A stretch of 16,461 nucleotides of DNA, taken from NCBI GenBank assembly GCA_030043595.1, contig JASHXJ010000422.1, positions 1-16,461 on the forward strand, read 5' to 3'. A program made the position numbers and the translations under genes. Below the pieces are notes generated by a model. That model worked only from the letters and a program-made list of their open reading frames with translations. It ran no database searches and was not told the origin of the DNA. This stretch comes from Trebonia sp. (lineage in GTDB: Bacteria; Actinomycetota; Actinomycetes; Streptosporangiales; Streptosporangiaceae). Positions 5,943 through 13,060 of the stretch are shown here, in pieces. The number at the start of each line of letters is the position of its first letter. The first letter of the stretch is position 1.

Positions 5943-8210
5943 TCAGCCGGCGAATCCCGCGCGGGCCGCGAGCCTTGCCAGGCGGGCGAGCAGCGCGGCG
6001 GGCAGCACGGCTGCCCGCATGCTCTGCAAGACCTTGCCGAGCACGCTTTTGTCGGCTTCCTCGATCGCGAGGCCGCGGATGACGAGAATGTCCAGGAGCA
6101 TGTACGTGTCGATGAGGCAGCGTTCTGGTGCGACGGTTTCCGTGAAATCATCGCGCGCGAACAGGTCCATGAGGCGGCGGTACGTGAGCGAGCAGTCGGC
6201 CGCGTGCGGCGGATCGTCGTGATAGGGCGGCCCCTCGCCGCGCGGGATATCACCGTAGTAATAGAGCAGGTAACCGCGGCACTCGCTGCGGGTCTCCGGC
6301 CTGGCCGCGAGCTCGTCGGCGAACTCGCGCAGCGCCCGGGCGGAGCCTACGTGGCACATTGCCCACAAGATGCTGTGCCGCAGGAAGGGGTCATCTTCTT
6401 CCTCGAGCAGCCCGTGCAGCCATTCTTCGCAGGACTCGAATACCCGCGATATCAGGTAGATGAGCAGGTTGCATACCGACGCCCGGTCACGGTCCGATAT
6501 GTTCAGGATCCGCCGCACGCTGGCATAGGAGCCGAACAGGGTTTCCCGCAGGTCCGCGTCGTTGCTCACCCGCAGCTGGCCGATGAGATAGTGCCTTATC
6601 TCACGAGGCAGATCGCCCTTCAGTATCTCGACGAGCTCCCCTGGGCCGGGATTGCGCAGGATCCTGTCGTATGCCTCGCGGGCGACAAGGTACTCGTAGA
6701 ACGAGTAGTGGATGAATTCCCCGGTTTCCCGGCCGTGGGAGCTGCCACGCTCGATGATCTGGTCGAGGACCCGCCGGGCATACGGGCGCGGCAGCAGGTC
6801 GGGCAGCCGCAATTCCACGTCCGCGAGCGGGATCATGTCGTCAGCCGCGCCGCCGTTCGCGTAGATGATCCAGGCGGCTGACTGCCACAGCTGGAGCGCG
6901 CCGCCGGCGGGCACGCCCTGGCTCTCCAGCGAGTAGTCGGTGACCTTCGACAGCTTCGTCAGGTACTCGCCGTAGAGGGATACCTGGTCGCGGAGCCCGC
7001 GGGCCGCCTGCTCGCCGACGAAGGTGAGCATCCGCGCGTACAGCGGCCTGCTCACCAGCCTGGCCAGGTCATCTGAGCCGACGACAGCCTCATACAGGGT
7101 CGGCTCGTTCAGCAGCCCGGCCCGGGCGAGCCGGGACAGGTACTCGCGGAACTCGGTTTCCAGCGTCCACGGCTCGATCACGTAGACCACGTCGAAGCCC
7201 GGATCGGGGAAGCCGCCCGATATCAGCTCCTCGTATTCCCGGACGCGGGACGACACGACGTACGGGCCAGCCGAGAGCAGCTCCCGCAGATCCGCGGCGA
7301 ACTGCTCCCTGTTCTGGGCGATGAGCTCGACGGCCTCGTCCAGGCCGTCGAGCAGCACGGCCACGCGCGGGCCGTTCGGGCCGTTCTGCTCGCGGACACC
7401 CGCCCACCCGTCCCGCGCCAGTACCTCGGCGGTGTCCCTCGCGCGTACCGGGATAGGCGTCAGGCCCGCTTCGAGGCAGGCGGTAGCGAGCTGGTACATC
7501 GCGAGCGTCTTGCCCGCGCCCGGCTCGCCGAGCAGCAGCACGCTGCTGCCGTCTTCGAGGCAGCGGACGATCTCGTCGAGGCCGGACGGCTGGCGCGACG
7601 CCTGCCGCTCGTGGTACCTGCCCAGCTTGACAGGGACGATGAGCCCGGCCTGCTGCAGCTGCTCCAGGCTCATGTCGAGCGGGTAGGCGGTCCGCCGCCT
7701 GCCGAGCCGCCGGAGATGGTACTCCGCCTCGGACTCGGCCTCGGTGTCGTGGCGGGGCTCGGGAGCGTGCGCCTCGCCCCCGGCCGGCGACTGGTCCTCG
7801 GGGGCGGCGCCGTCCTCCCTGATGAGGGCTCGCATGACGGTGAGCAGGTCGCGGGTGAGCGGCTCCTTGCGGTAGTTCCGCTCCCAGGTCCAGCGCTTGT
7901 TGCGCAGCTTGGCCACTTCGTAGTGACGTTCCCGTACCGGCATCCCGGACCAGGTCCCGATGCCGAACAGGATGCCCGCCGCCTGCCGGTCGGTGGTGCT
8001 CAGCCGGACATTGACGACATTCTCCAGCAATTCGATGAAGACCTGCGCGCGCACTGTCCGTGGCGCATCCGGACCCGCGCGCGCCTCCACCGCCGGCAGG
8101 TCTATCAACGGGGAGGTTTCGAGCTCGGCGGCGTAGACGCCCGGGGTGATCAGCGCGCGCAGGGCAGCGACGAACGCCTGCACCTGCGCTGCTGACGGGA
8201 AGTCATCCAT
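5943..8210 (-). CDS. NACHT-type STAND NTPase
   Basis: A 755-residue predicted signal-transduction ATPase. The N-terminal region (about 1-132) ends with LFGIGTWSG...RRYEVAKL-type and WERNYRKEPLTRDLL motifs near 81-123, like the helical domain that precedes NACHT in many actinobacterial proteins. An acidic linker follows (133-165). The NACHT core has Walker A GEPGAGKT at 228-235, Walker B LLDGLDE at 286-292, a sensor strand YVVSSR at 317-322, and the winged-helix signature FIHYSFYEYL at 499-508. The C-terminal 240 residues look like a helical repeat sensor. The NTPase is probably active. In the wider superfamily, ligand binding to the C-terminal part drives oligomerisation; some bacterial members are antiphage sensors. 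No nuclease, TIR or protease effector motif is visible. The ATG is directly preceded by AAAGG, and a TATGAT lies about 30 bases upstream. Confidence 0.9.
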   Translation of the reverse strand: MDDFPSAAQVQAFVAALRALITPGVYAAELETSPLIDLPAVEARAGPDAPRTVRAQVFIELLENVVNVRLSTTDRQAAGILFGIGTWSGMPVRERHYEVAKLRNKRWTWERNYRKEPLTRDLLTVMRALIREDGAAPEDQSPAGGEAHAPEPRHDTEAESEAEYHLRRLGRRRTAYPLDMSLEQLQQAGLIVPVKLGRYHERQASRQPSGLDEIVRCLEDGSSVLLLGEPGAGKTLAMYQLATACLEAGLTPIPVRARDTAEVLARDGWAGVREQNGPNGPRVAVLLDGLDEAVELIAQNREQFAADLRELLSAGPYVVSSRVREYEELISGGFPDPGFDVVYVIEPWTLETEFREYLSRLARAGLLNEPTLYEAVVGSDDLARLVSRPLYARMLTFVGEQAARGLRDQVSLYGEYLTKLSKVTDYSLESQGVPAGGALQLWQSAAWIIYANGGAADDMIPLADVELRLPDLLPRPYARRVLDQIIERGSSHGRETGEFIHYSFYEYLVAREAYDRILRNPGPGELVEILKGDLPREIRHYLIGQLRVSNDADLRETLFGSYASVRRILNISDRDRASVCNLLIYLISRVFESCEEWLHGLLEEEDDPFLRHSILWAMCHVGSARALREFADELAARPETRSECRGYLLYYYGDIPRGEGPPYHDDPPHAADCSLTYRRLMDLFARDDFTETVAPERCLIDTYMLLDILVIRGLAIEEADKSVLGKVLQSMRAAVLPAALLARLARLAARAGFAG

Positions 8211-8284
8211 CCTTTACTCACTGTAGATAGCACCCTCATCATAACTACCGTCTTCTTGGCGCCCCCCTATGACCGAGCCCGGAC
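8211..8284. promoter_or_regulatory. Divergent intergenic region between NACHT and small membrane protein genes
   Basis: This 74-base AT-richer spacer separates divergent starts. On the minus strand TATGAT, preceded by TAGT, lies about 30 bases before the NACHT ATG and resembles a -10 element; no convincing -35 is seen. On the plus strand TATGAC (8268-8273) is a possible -10 for the small gene. Both assignments are tentative. Confidence 0.35.
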
Positions 8285-8581
8285 ATGATTCGACGGCTTC
8301 AGACGGGTCCCGACGTCCTCGTCCGGTTACGGTCGGTGAAATTTCGGCACTTTATGTGCATGATCACCTACCTGCTCTTCGGGACCGCGTGCATGGCCCT
8401 AGGAGTGGCGGCCGGCGCCCTGCTGGCAATGATCTACTGCGCGGCCGCCATGTCGCACAGTCAGCAGCGCATGCAGCGCAAGGTCCGCGAAGCCTGGGAC
8501 GAGGCACGGTTCTACCGCGAGCGCTTCGGCACCCACTGGCCGCCGCCGGAGCCACGAGGCGAGCGCTGGGAGACCTGGTGA
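8285..8581 (+). CDS. Small single-pass membrane protein
   Basis: A 98-residue protein with one strongly hydrophobic segment (MITYLLFGTACMALGVAAGA, continuing LLAMIYCAAAM), then a basic amphipathic stretch (SQQRMQRKVREAWDEARFYRERFG) and a Pro/Trp-rich tail. A charge bias with the basic part after the helix suggests the C-terminus stays inside. The start is uncertain: ATG at 8285 has only a weak ribosome binding site, and in-frame ATGs at 8354 and 8360 would give 75 or 73 residues starting just before the membrane helix. It is divergent from the NACHT gene, and both may be regulated together. No family is recognised. Confidence 0.6.
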   Translation: MIRRLQTGPDVLVRLRSVKFRHFMCMITYLLFGTACMALGVAAGALLAMIYCAAAMSHSQQRMQRKVREAWDEARFYRERFGTHWPPPEPRGERWETW

Positions 8582-8588
8582 CCAAGCT

Positions 8589-8603
8589 CGCGGCGATGCC
8601 GCG
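8589..8603. terminator. Compact hairpin between convergent genes
   Basis: CGCGGC-GAT-GCCGCG is a perfect 6-bp stem with a 3-base loop, placed between the stop of the small membrane protein gene and the stop of the convergent GNAT gene. It could serve both directions. Confidence 0.5.
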
Positions 8604-9203
8604 TCATTCCTGGTGGCTAGCGAGCCGGACGTGCAGGTGCCCTTCGGCGGGAAACTGCGGGGGCAGCGGCGGCAGCACGGTAGACAGGGCGAAGCCGGTC
8701 TTGTCCGCTACCCGGCAAGACGCCTGGTTGCCGACGGCGTGGATGAGTTCCAGGCGTTCAAGGGGCCGGGTCCGCGGCAGGCGGAAGGCCCACACGCAGA
8801 CCGCGTCCAGCGCCCGCGGCGCGATGCCCCGCCCGCGGGCGGGCGCGGCCACCCAGTAGCCCACCTCGCCTGCGGCGGCCTCATCGCCCGCGATGCGGAT
8901 ACTCACGCCACCCACCAGGTCAGCGGCCACGCGGCCAGGATCAGTCTGCAGCACGGCGAAGCTGAATCCGGTCCCCGCCTGCCGGTCGGCACGCCGGGCC
9001 TGGATGACCTGGCGCCCTTCCTCCGCGGTCGTAATCGGATGCCGGAGCCAGCGCCGCATCTCCGGATCCCGGTGCGCGGCGAGCATCGCGGGAATGTCCT
9101 GCTCTGTCCACGAGCGGAGCAGCAGGCCGGGCGCGGCCGCCGTTGGTCGGACGGTCAGCGTGACCCCCGCGTCCGGCGGCCCTGGCGGGTGTCTGACTGC
9201 CAT
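8604..9203 (-). CDS. GNAT-family N-acetyltransferase (RimJ/RimL-like)
   Basis: A 199-residue cytoplasmic acetyl-CoA-dependent acetyltransferase. It begins with the RimJ/RimL-like pattern LLLRSWTEQDIPAMLAAHRDPEMRRWL (about 27-53). The motif B strand GEVGYWVAAPARGRGIAPRAL (about 113-133) holds the R/Q-x-x-G-x-G/A pyrophosphate loop as RGRGIA. LERLELIHAVGNQASCRVADKTGF (about 149-172) matches the usual LE-L-x-V-x-x-x-N-x-x-S-x-x-V-x-x-K-x-G-F. The substrate is unknown; the family acetylates protein N-termini, antibiotics or small amines. It starts 9 bases after the stop of the CBM48-like gene, so the two are probably cotranscribed. A 7-bp dyad GTCTGAC/GTCAGAC (9191-9218) brackets the start codon and might hide it in the mRNA. 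Confidence 0.88.
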   Translation of the reverse strand: MAVRHPPGPPDAGVTLTVRPTAAAPGLLLRSWTEQDIPAMLAAHRDPEMRRWLRHPITTAEEGRQVIQARRADRQAGTGFSFAVLQTDPGRVAADLVGGVSIRIAGDEAAAGEVGYWVAAPARGRGIAPRALDAVCVWAFRLPRTRPLERLELIHAVGNQASCRVADKTGFALSTVLPPLPPQFPAEGHLHVRLASHQE

Positions 9204-9212
9204 GTCGCGACG

Positions 9213-9494
9213 TCAGACGGTTATTGTCGCGTCGCGGCCGGCCCCGGTCGGGACCGTGTCATCATCGAACCAGAAGCCGTCTTCGCCGAGGTAGCGGAAA
9301 CGGAGGGTGCTTCCCGGCGGGACCGTCACCGAGGCGCTGCGGGTCCGGTTCGAGCGCCGCCGGAGCGGGTGGGCAAAAGGATTCCACTCGTTGAAATCGC
9401 CGACGACGGACACCGCTCCGCTCGGCTCCCCGTCGGGGAGCGCGAAAGTAACCCGAATCATGCCGTCTTGCCCGACCTTCGTTGTCTTGACCAT
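9213..9494 (-). CDS. Small stand-alone CBM48 / AMPK glycogen-binding-like protein
   Basis: A 93-residue protein consisting of one early-set beta domain. VVGDFNEWNPFAHPL (30-44) matches the GDFNxW core that contacts alpha-glucan in CBM48 and AMPK-beta glycogen-binding domains, and VPPGSTLRFRYLGEDGFWFDDD (58-79) matches the following strands. In enzymes this domain is fused to a glycoside hydrolase or kinase subunit; here it stands alone, with no room for a catalytic part. The ATG at 9494 is chosen over one at 9512 because GGAGG lies at ideal spacing before it. It is likely a glycogen- or ligand-binding accessory protein; the partner is unknown. It leads a two-gene unit with the GNAT gene. Confidence 0.85.
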   Translation of the reverse strand: MVKTTKVGQDGMIRVTFALPDGEPSGAVSVVGDFNEWNPFAHPLRRRSNRTRSASVTVPPGSTLRFRYLGEDGFWFDDDTVPTGAGRDATITV

Positions 9495-9614
9495 CTGCTG
9501 CCTCCGCCCCATGAATAGATGCCGTGTTCGAGTAGATTATCGCAGGCGGGCAGCGGACATTCATGGACTTCACGGCAAACGCTCCCGCGAGTCCCGGATG
9601 GCGATCGGCCGGCG

Positions 9615-9648
9615 GGCTGGCCTTCCCGGCCGGCTGGCTTCCCCGGCC
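9615..9648. repeat. Tandem 17-bp repeat upstream of the MetE-like gene
   Basis: GGCTGGCCTTCCCGGCC (9615-9631) is followed directly by GGCTGGCTTCCCCGGCC (9632-9648), a head-to-tail pair that differs at one or two aligned positions. The segment also contains GGCCGG self-complementary pieces. It lies in the 219-base gap between the divergent CBM48-like and MetE-like genes; otherwise I see only candidate promoter elements in this gap. Confidence 0.75.
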
Positions 9649-9713
9649 GGGCGGTGGAAGGCTGACCGTGCAGAGCCGGCCGGTTTCGTTCGGACTAATG
9701 AAAGGAGCCTGCG

Positions 9714-10844
9714 ATGGTGCGGCGGGTCAGCAGTGAGCTATTGCTTGTGGGGAGCCTGCCTTCGGACTCGACCGAGGCGGCGCTGCGGGCCGCGGCGGGG
9801 TTCTTCGGGGACATGGTCTTCGCGCTGCCGGATGGCGAGACCGGTCCGCGGGCCGGGTGGGTCAGTTACGAGCGGGAAAAGCTTGTCCGCCCGAACGAGG
9901 GCGTGGCGACCGTCGCGGAGACCGAATCGCCCACCGGACTGCCGCGGCACGCGTACGAGACGCCGGTGTTCGGGATCAAGCCTGGAGTCAGCCAGATCCG
10001 GTTCGGCTCGTGGCCGCGTATCGACGACGCGATCTCGTCCTATGCGGTGTTCGCCGCGCTGCGCGCGGAGGGGGTGATTCCGGCGGGACCGCGGTTCCAG
10101 GTGGGGCTGCCGTTCCCGTCGAGCGCCCTGAACGGGTTCAAGGCCGACTTCGCCCGCGACTACCCCGTCGCGGAGCGGGCGTTCGAGGACCTCGTGGCGC
10201 GCGAGCTGCCGCGGCTGCTCGCGGCGATCCCGGCGGCCGACCTGGCGATCCAGTGGGACATGGCGTACGAGACGCAGGACATCGAGGGCGTGCTCGCGTG
10301 GACCTGCGAGGGCGCGTGGGAGCGGTTCGCCGGGCCGGTCACCCGGCTGACGCGGCTGATCCCGCCCGAGGTTCTCGTGGGGTATCACCTGTGCTACGGG
10401 ACGTTTCCCGAATGGCCGATGTACGAGCCGCGGGACATGGGACTGATGGTCCGGATGGCCAACTTCGCGGTCGCCTCGTCGGGGCGGCCGGTCGACTGGC
10501 TGCACCTGACGGGGCCGCGCTACCTGCGCAGCGAGGACCGGTCGTTCTTCCGGCCGCTCGTGGACCTCGAGCCTGGCGACGCCCGGGTTTACCTGGGCAT
10601 CGTGCTGCCGGTCGACGCAGTGCCGGGGCTGCGGCGGCGGGTCGCCACGGCGTCGCGGTACATCGACGACTTCGGGGTCGCGATGTACTGCGGGTTCGGG
10701 CGGCAGCCGGGCGTAGACGGGACCGAGACGATGCGTGAGCACGCGCGGGTTGTGCGCGAGGTACGGCTGAGCTTACAGCGGCTCGTACGAGGTCAGGTCC
10801 AGCACGATCGGGATCATGACGGTCAGGGTGCGGGCGAGCCGTGA
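9714..10844 (+). CDS. MetE C-terminal/UROD-superfamily TIM-barrel protein
   Basis: A 376-residue predicted TIM-barrel protein related to cobalamin-independent methionine synthase and uroporphyrinogen decarboxylase. The opening LLVGSLPSDSTEAALR is typical of this group. WDMAYE at 191-196, YHLCYGTF at 224-231 and MYCGFGRQ at 324-331 correspond to MetE barrel motifs. H225 and C227 match the zinc-binding HxC, and C326 matches the late zinc cysteine. The Glu ligand is not obvious; H264 in WLHLTG may sit there. A thiol methyltransferase-like reaction is possible, but no substrate is implied and the MetE N-terminal half is absent. The ATG at 9714 follows AAAGGAG. The last 24 codons overlap the convergent scramblase-like gene by 72 bp. 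Confidence 0.75.
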   Translation: MVRRVSSELLLVGSLPSDSTEAALRAAAGFFGDMVFALPDGETGPRAGWVSYEREKLVRPNEGVATVAETESPTGLPRHAYETPVFGIKPGVSQIRFGSWPRIDDAISSYAVFAALRAEGVIPAGPRFQVGLPFPSSALNGFKADFARDYPVAERAFEDLVARELPRLLAAIPAADLAIQWDMAYETQDIEGVLAWTCEGAWERFAGPVTRLTRLIPPEVLVGYHLCYGTFPEWPMYEPRDMGLMVRMANFAVASSGRPVDWLHLTGPRYLRSEDRSFFRPLVDLEPGDARVYLGIVLPVDAVPGLRRRVATASRYIDDFGVAMYCGFGRQPGVDGTETMREHARVVREVRLSLQRLVRGQVQHDRDHDGQGAGEP

Positions 10845-11342
10845 CACTGGCGTGCCGTTGAACTCGACCTTGTAGTGATCTGACGACGTGAGCATCTCCT
10901 TCCTGAGCCCGGCCCAGGTCTTGAGCACGCGCGCGAACGTGCCGCCTTCCGCGGCGGCTACGGCGAAGCGCTTGAGCCCGAAGTCGCCGACCGCCTGGCC
11001 CACGGTCTGGCCCTGATCGTCAAGAAGGGTGTAGTGGCGCCTGGTGCCCTCGGTGCGTATCCGCCCGATGAGCTCCCCGCCGGGACCCTGGATGTCGGTG
11101 TTCCACGTGGTGGCCTGCTTGACCAGCGACAGCACCGGCAGGCCGTCGGGGGTGGTGATCGCGAACGCGCGGATGTCGATCATCGACTCCCGCAGCAGCT
11201 TCAGCCGGCCATGGCCCTGAGTTTCGGTGGCGACCGCGATCAGCTGCCGCTGGTCGTCGAAGATCTGATAGGTCGCGCGGTCGGGCAGGAGCTTCCCCGG
11301 CTGCTGGACCCGCAATCGCTGGCAGTCGAAGAGGTTGTCCAC
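10773..11342 (-). CDS. Scramblase / LURP-one-related (tubby-like fold) protein
   Basis: A 189-residue protein of the phospholipid scramblase/LURP-one-related superfamily, a 12-stranded beta barrel wrapped around a C-terminal hydrophobic helix. Alternating strands run from residue 5 to 140 (ATYQIFDDQRQLIAVATE, AFAITTPDGLPVLSLVKQ, WNTDIQGPGGELIGRIR, HYTLLDDQGQTVGQAVGD). The C-terminus (DHYKVEFNG then LARTLTVMIPIVLDLTSYE) matches the family's final strand and buried helix. Actual lipid scrambling is not established for bacterial members. The start is GTG at 11342; no good Shine-Dalgarno is seen, and a CATACT just upstream could fit a leaderless transcript. It is divergent from the AAA+ gene. Confidence 0.8.
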   Translation of the reverse strand: MDNLFDCQRLRVQQPGKLLPDRATYQIFDDQRQLIAVATETQGHGRLKLLRESMIDIRAFAITTPDGLPVLSLVKQATTWNTDIQGPGGELIGRIRTEGTRRHYTLLDDQGQTVGQAVGDFGLKRFAVAAAEGGTFARVLKTWAGLRKEMLTSSDHYKVEFNGTPVSRLARTLTVMIPIVLDLTSYEPL

Positions 11343-11430
11343 ACCGCCGAGTATGCAGCACTTCCGGCGGTGCGGCGGCCGGGAATCTCCCGCGTTGCGG
11401 TTTTTGCGCTCTGGCTTTCACTCCGGCCCT

Positions 11431-11496
11431 TTTCCCGTCCGTCACCCCAGTCCCTTCCGCTGACTTTGTATGCGCCCCGGCCAAATTCGGGTACGG
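11431..11496 (-). repeat. Interspersed repeat, copy C
   Basis: On the minus strand CGCATACAAAG (11474 to 11464), 18 variable bases, then GTGACGGACGGGAAA (11445 to 11431). The two blocks are identical to those of copy A 5.6 kb away and the 18-base spacing equals copy B. Similarity to copy A continues outward to about 11496. It lies 90-150 bases upstream of the scramblase-like gene, the same relation copy A has to its downstream gene. Confidence 0.72.
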
Positions 11497-11530
11497 GGAC
11501 TCAGGGGAATTCAGGGGAGCTCACCGGGGA
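11491..11530. repeat. Imperfect 10-bp tandem repeat
   Basis: Four head-to-tail units of a GGGG-containing decamer: GTACGGGGAC, TCAGGGGAAT, TCAGGGGAGC, TCACCGGGGA. One helical turn separates the G-runs. It lies between copy C and the AAA+ gene start, in the 245-base divergent gap, and may be a regulatory protein array. Confidence 0.65.
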
Positions 11531-11587
11531 CGGCATTCGCTCGTAAATCACTTCTTATTCGCCTGCGCCGCTTCTACCCTGAAAGCC

Positions 11588-13027
11588 ATGACGGGGTTGG
11601 ATGGAGAGCGGCCGGAACTGGCCGATGTGGGGCGGCTGACCCGCAAGCTGGTCGGCCGCGCGGTCCGGGTGGCGCGGACAGAAGACCAGCAACTGCGGCG
11701 GGTGCTCCTGGACCACCTCGGGCCCGACGCGGCGCAACTGCCCGCGGTCGCCAGCAACTATCCGCTGTACGAGCACGTTAACGTGCAGGTCGGCGTGGAC
11801 GCCTGGCTCGCCGCCGATCCTGGCAGGACGTACGAGATCGTAGGCATCACGGGCGTCGGACAGCTGCGGTACAGCGACGTCACGATCGGCGATTTCATCC
11901 AGGCGTCTCCGTACAGCCACTACGGCTCGGCGGGGGTCGGCGCGCCGCTGACGACCGCGCTGCCGTGCGGCCCGCACGGCGAGACGCGCGCGTGCATCAG
12001 CAATGGCATCTACCTGGTGCGCGAGGGTGACGACCGGATGGCGATCATGTTCCTGCCGACCTCGGCGAGCGGGAGCACCGAAGTGAACCTGCAGATCGTG
12101 GGGCCGGCACAGGACAAGGTTGACCATGTCCTGAGAGAGATCCGGCGGCTCGGATCCGAACGCAGCGTGTTCCGCGGTCAGGTGATCAGCTTCGGCGCCG
12201 AGATGTTCGGAATGACGGGGAGCAGCACGCCGCTGAACTTCCTCGCCCGGCCGGAGGTCAGGCGCGACCAGATCGTGCTGCCCGACGCGCTGCTCGCGGA
12301 GATCGAGCGGCAGGTGATCGGCGTCGCCGCGCACTCCGGACGGCTGCTCGCCAGCGGTCAGCACCTGAAGCGGGGCATCCTGCTGCACGGCGTGCCCGGA
12401 ACCGGCAAGACGCACACGGTCTGCTACCTGCTGGCCATGCTGCCCGACGTGACTGTCGTCGTGATCTCCGGCCGGGCCCTCGGCCGGATCAGGGAGGCCT
12501 GCTCGGTCGCTCGCACCCTGCAGCCCGCCATGGTGGTCGTCGAGGACGTGGACCTCATCGCCGAAGAGCGGACCGCCCGCAACGGGGAGCACCCGCTGCT
12601 GTTCCAGCTGCTCAACGAGATGGAAGGGCTCAACTCGGCCGCCGACGTCACGTTCCTGCTCACCACGAACCGGGCCGACCTGCTCGAGCCCGCGCTTGCG
12701 GAACGGCCAGGACGGGTCGACCTGGCGGCCGAGCTGCCGGTGCCCAACGCCGCCGCGCGCCGCGCGCTGATCCGGCTGTACCAGGGAAACCTGGTGCTCG
12801 ACGATGTCGACCTGGACGCGGTCATCGAACGGACCGACGGGGTGACGGCGCCGTTCCTCAAGGAGCTGCTGCGCAAGGGAGCGCTGCTCGCCGCAGAAGA
12901 CGACGCCGACGGTGCGGGCGCCATCCACGTGAGCGACGCCCAGCTGCAGGCCGCGCTCGATCAGCTGCTGTCCAGCCGCAGCCAGCTCACCCGGATACTG
13001 CTCGGCGGCCAGCCCGCGGCGAGCTAG
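11588..13027 (+). CDS. AAA+ ATPase with BCS1-like Walker B
   Basis: A 479-residue ATPase. The N-terminal 215 residues form a family-specific region with YPLYEHVNVQVGVDAWL near 58-74, GIYLV near 140 and FRGQVISFG near 195-203. The AAA+ module follows: LKRGILLHGVPGTGKTHT with Walker A GVPGTGKT at 268-275, Walker B MVVVEDVD at 315-322, sensor-1 TTNR at 359-362 and arginine-finger region ERPGRVD at 372-378. The Walker B acids are in the order E-D rather than D-E, as in BCS1-type AAA proteins. Such ATPases unfold or translocate proteins or remodel complexes; the client is unknown. The ATG at 11588 has a weak GAAAG; TACCCT seven bases upstream suggests a possibly leaderless start. The two exported repeat proteins follow, the first after 33 bases. 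Confidence 0.88.
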   Translation: MTGLDGERPELADVGRLTRKLVGRAVRVARTEDQQLRRVLLDHLGPDAAQLPAVASNYPLYEHVNVQVGVDAWLAADPGRTYEIVGITGVGQLRYSDVTIGDFIQASPYSHYGSAGVGAPLTTALPCGPHGETRACISNGIYLVREGDDRMAIMFLPTSASGSTEVNLQIVGPAQDKVDHVLREIRRLGSERSVFRGQVISFGAEMFGMTGSSTPLNFLARPEVRRDQIVLPDALLAEIERQVIGVAAHSGRLLASGQHLKRGILLHGVPGTGKTHTVCYLLAMLPDVTVVVISGRALGRIREACSVARTLQPAMVVVEDVDLIAEERTARNGEHPLLFQLLNEMEGLNSAADVTFLLTTNRADLLEPALAERPGRVDLAAELPVPNAAARRALIRLYQGNLVLDDVDLDAVIERTDGVTAPFLKELLRKGALLAAEDDADGAGAIHVSDAQLQAALDQLLSSRSQLTRILLGGQPAAS

Positions 13028-13060
13028 ACCCCCCGGCACCCCTGGGAAGGAGGCGAGACG

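Noticed and set aside
11020..11484. Possible longer start for the scramblase-like gene through the repeat (minus-strand frame from 11484)
   Set aside because: That frame is a different one from the family-matching frame and its translation is not scramblase-like.
11555..13039. 494-codon open frame antisense to the AAA+ gene
   Set aside because: High-GC antisense frame; its translation is low-complexity (Arg, Gly, Val, Gln rich) with no family motifs, whereas the plus strand has a full set of AAA+ motifs.
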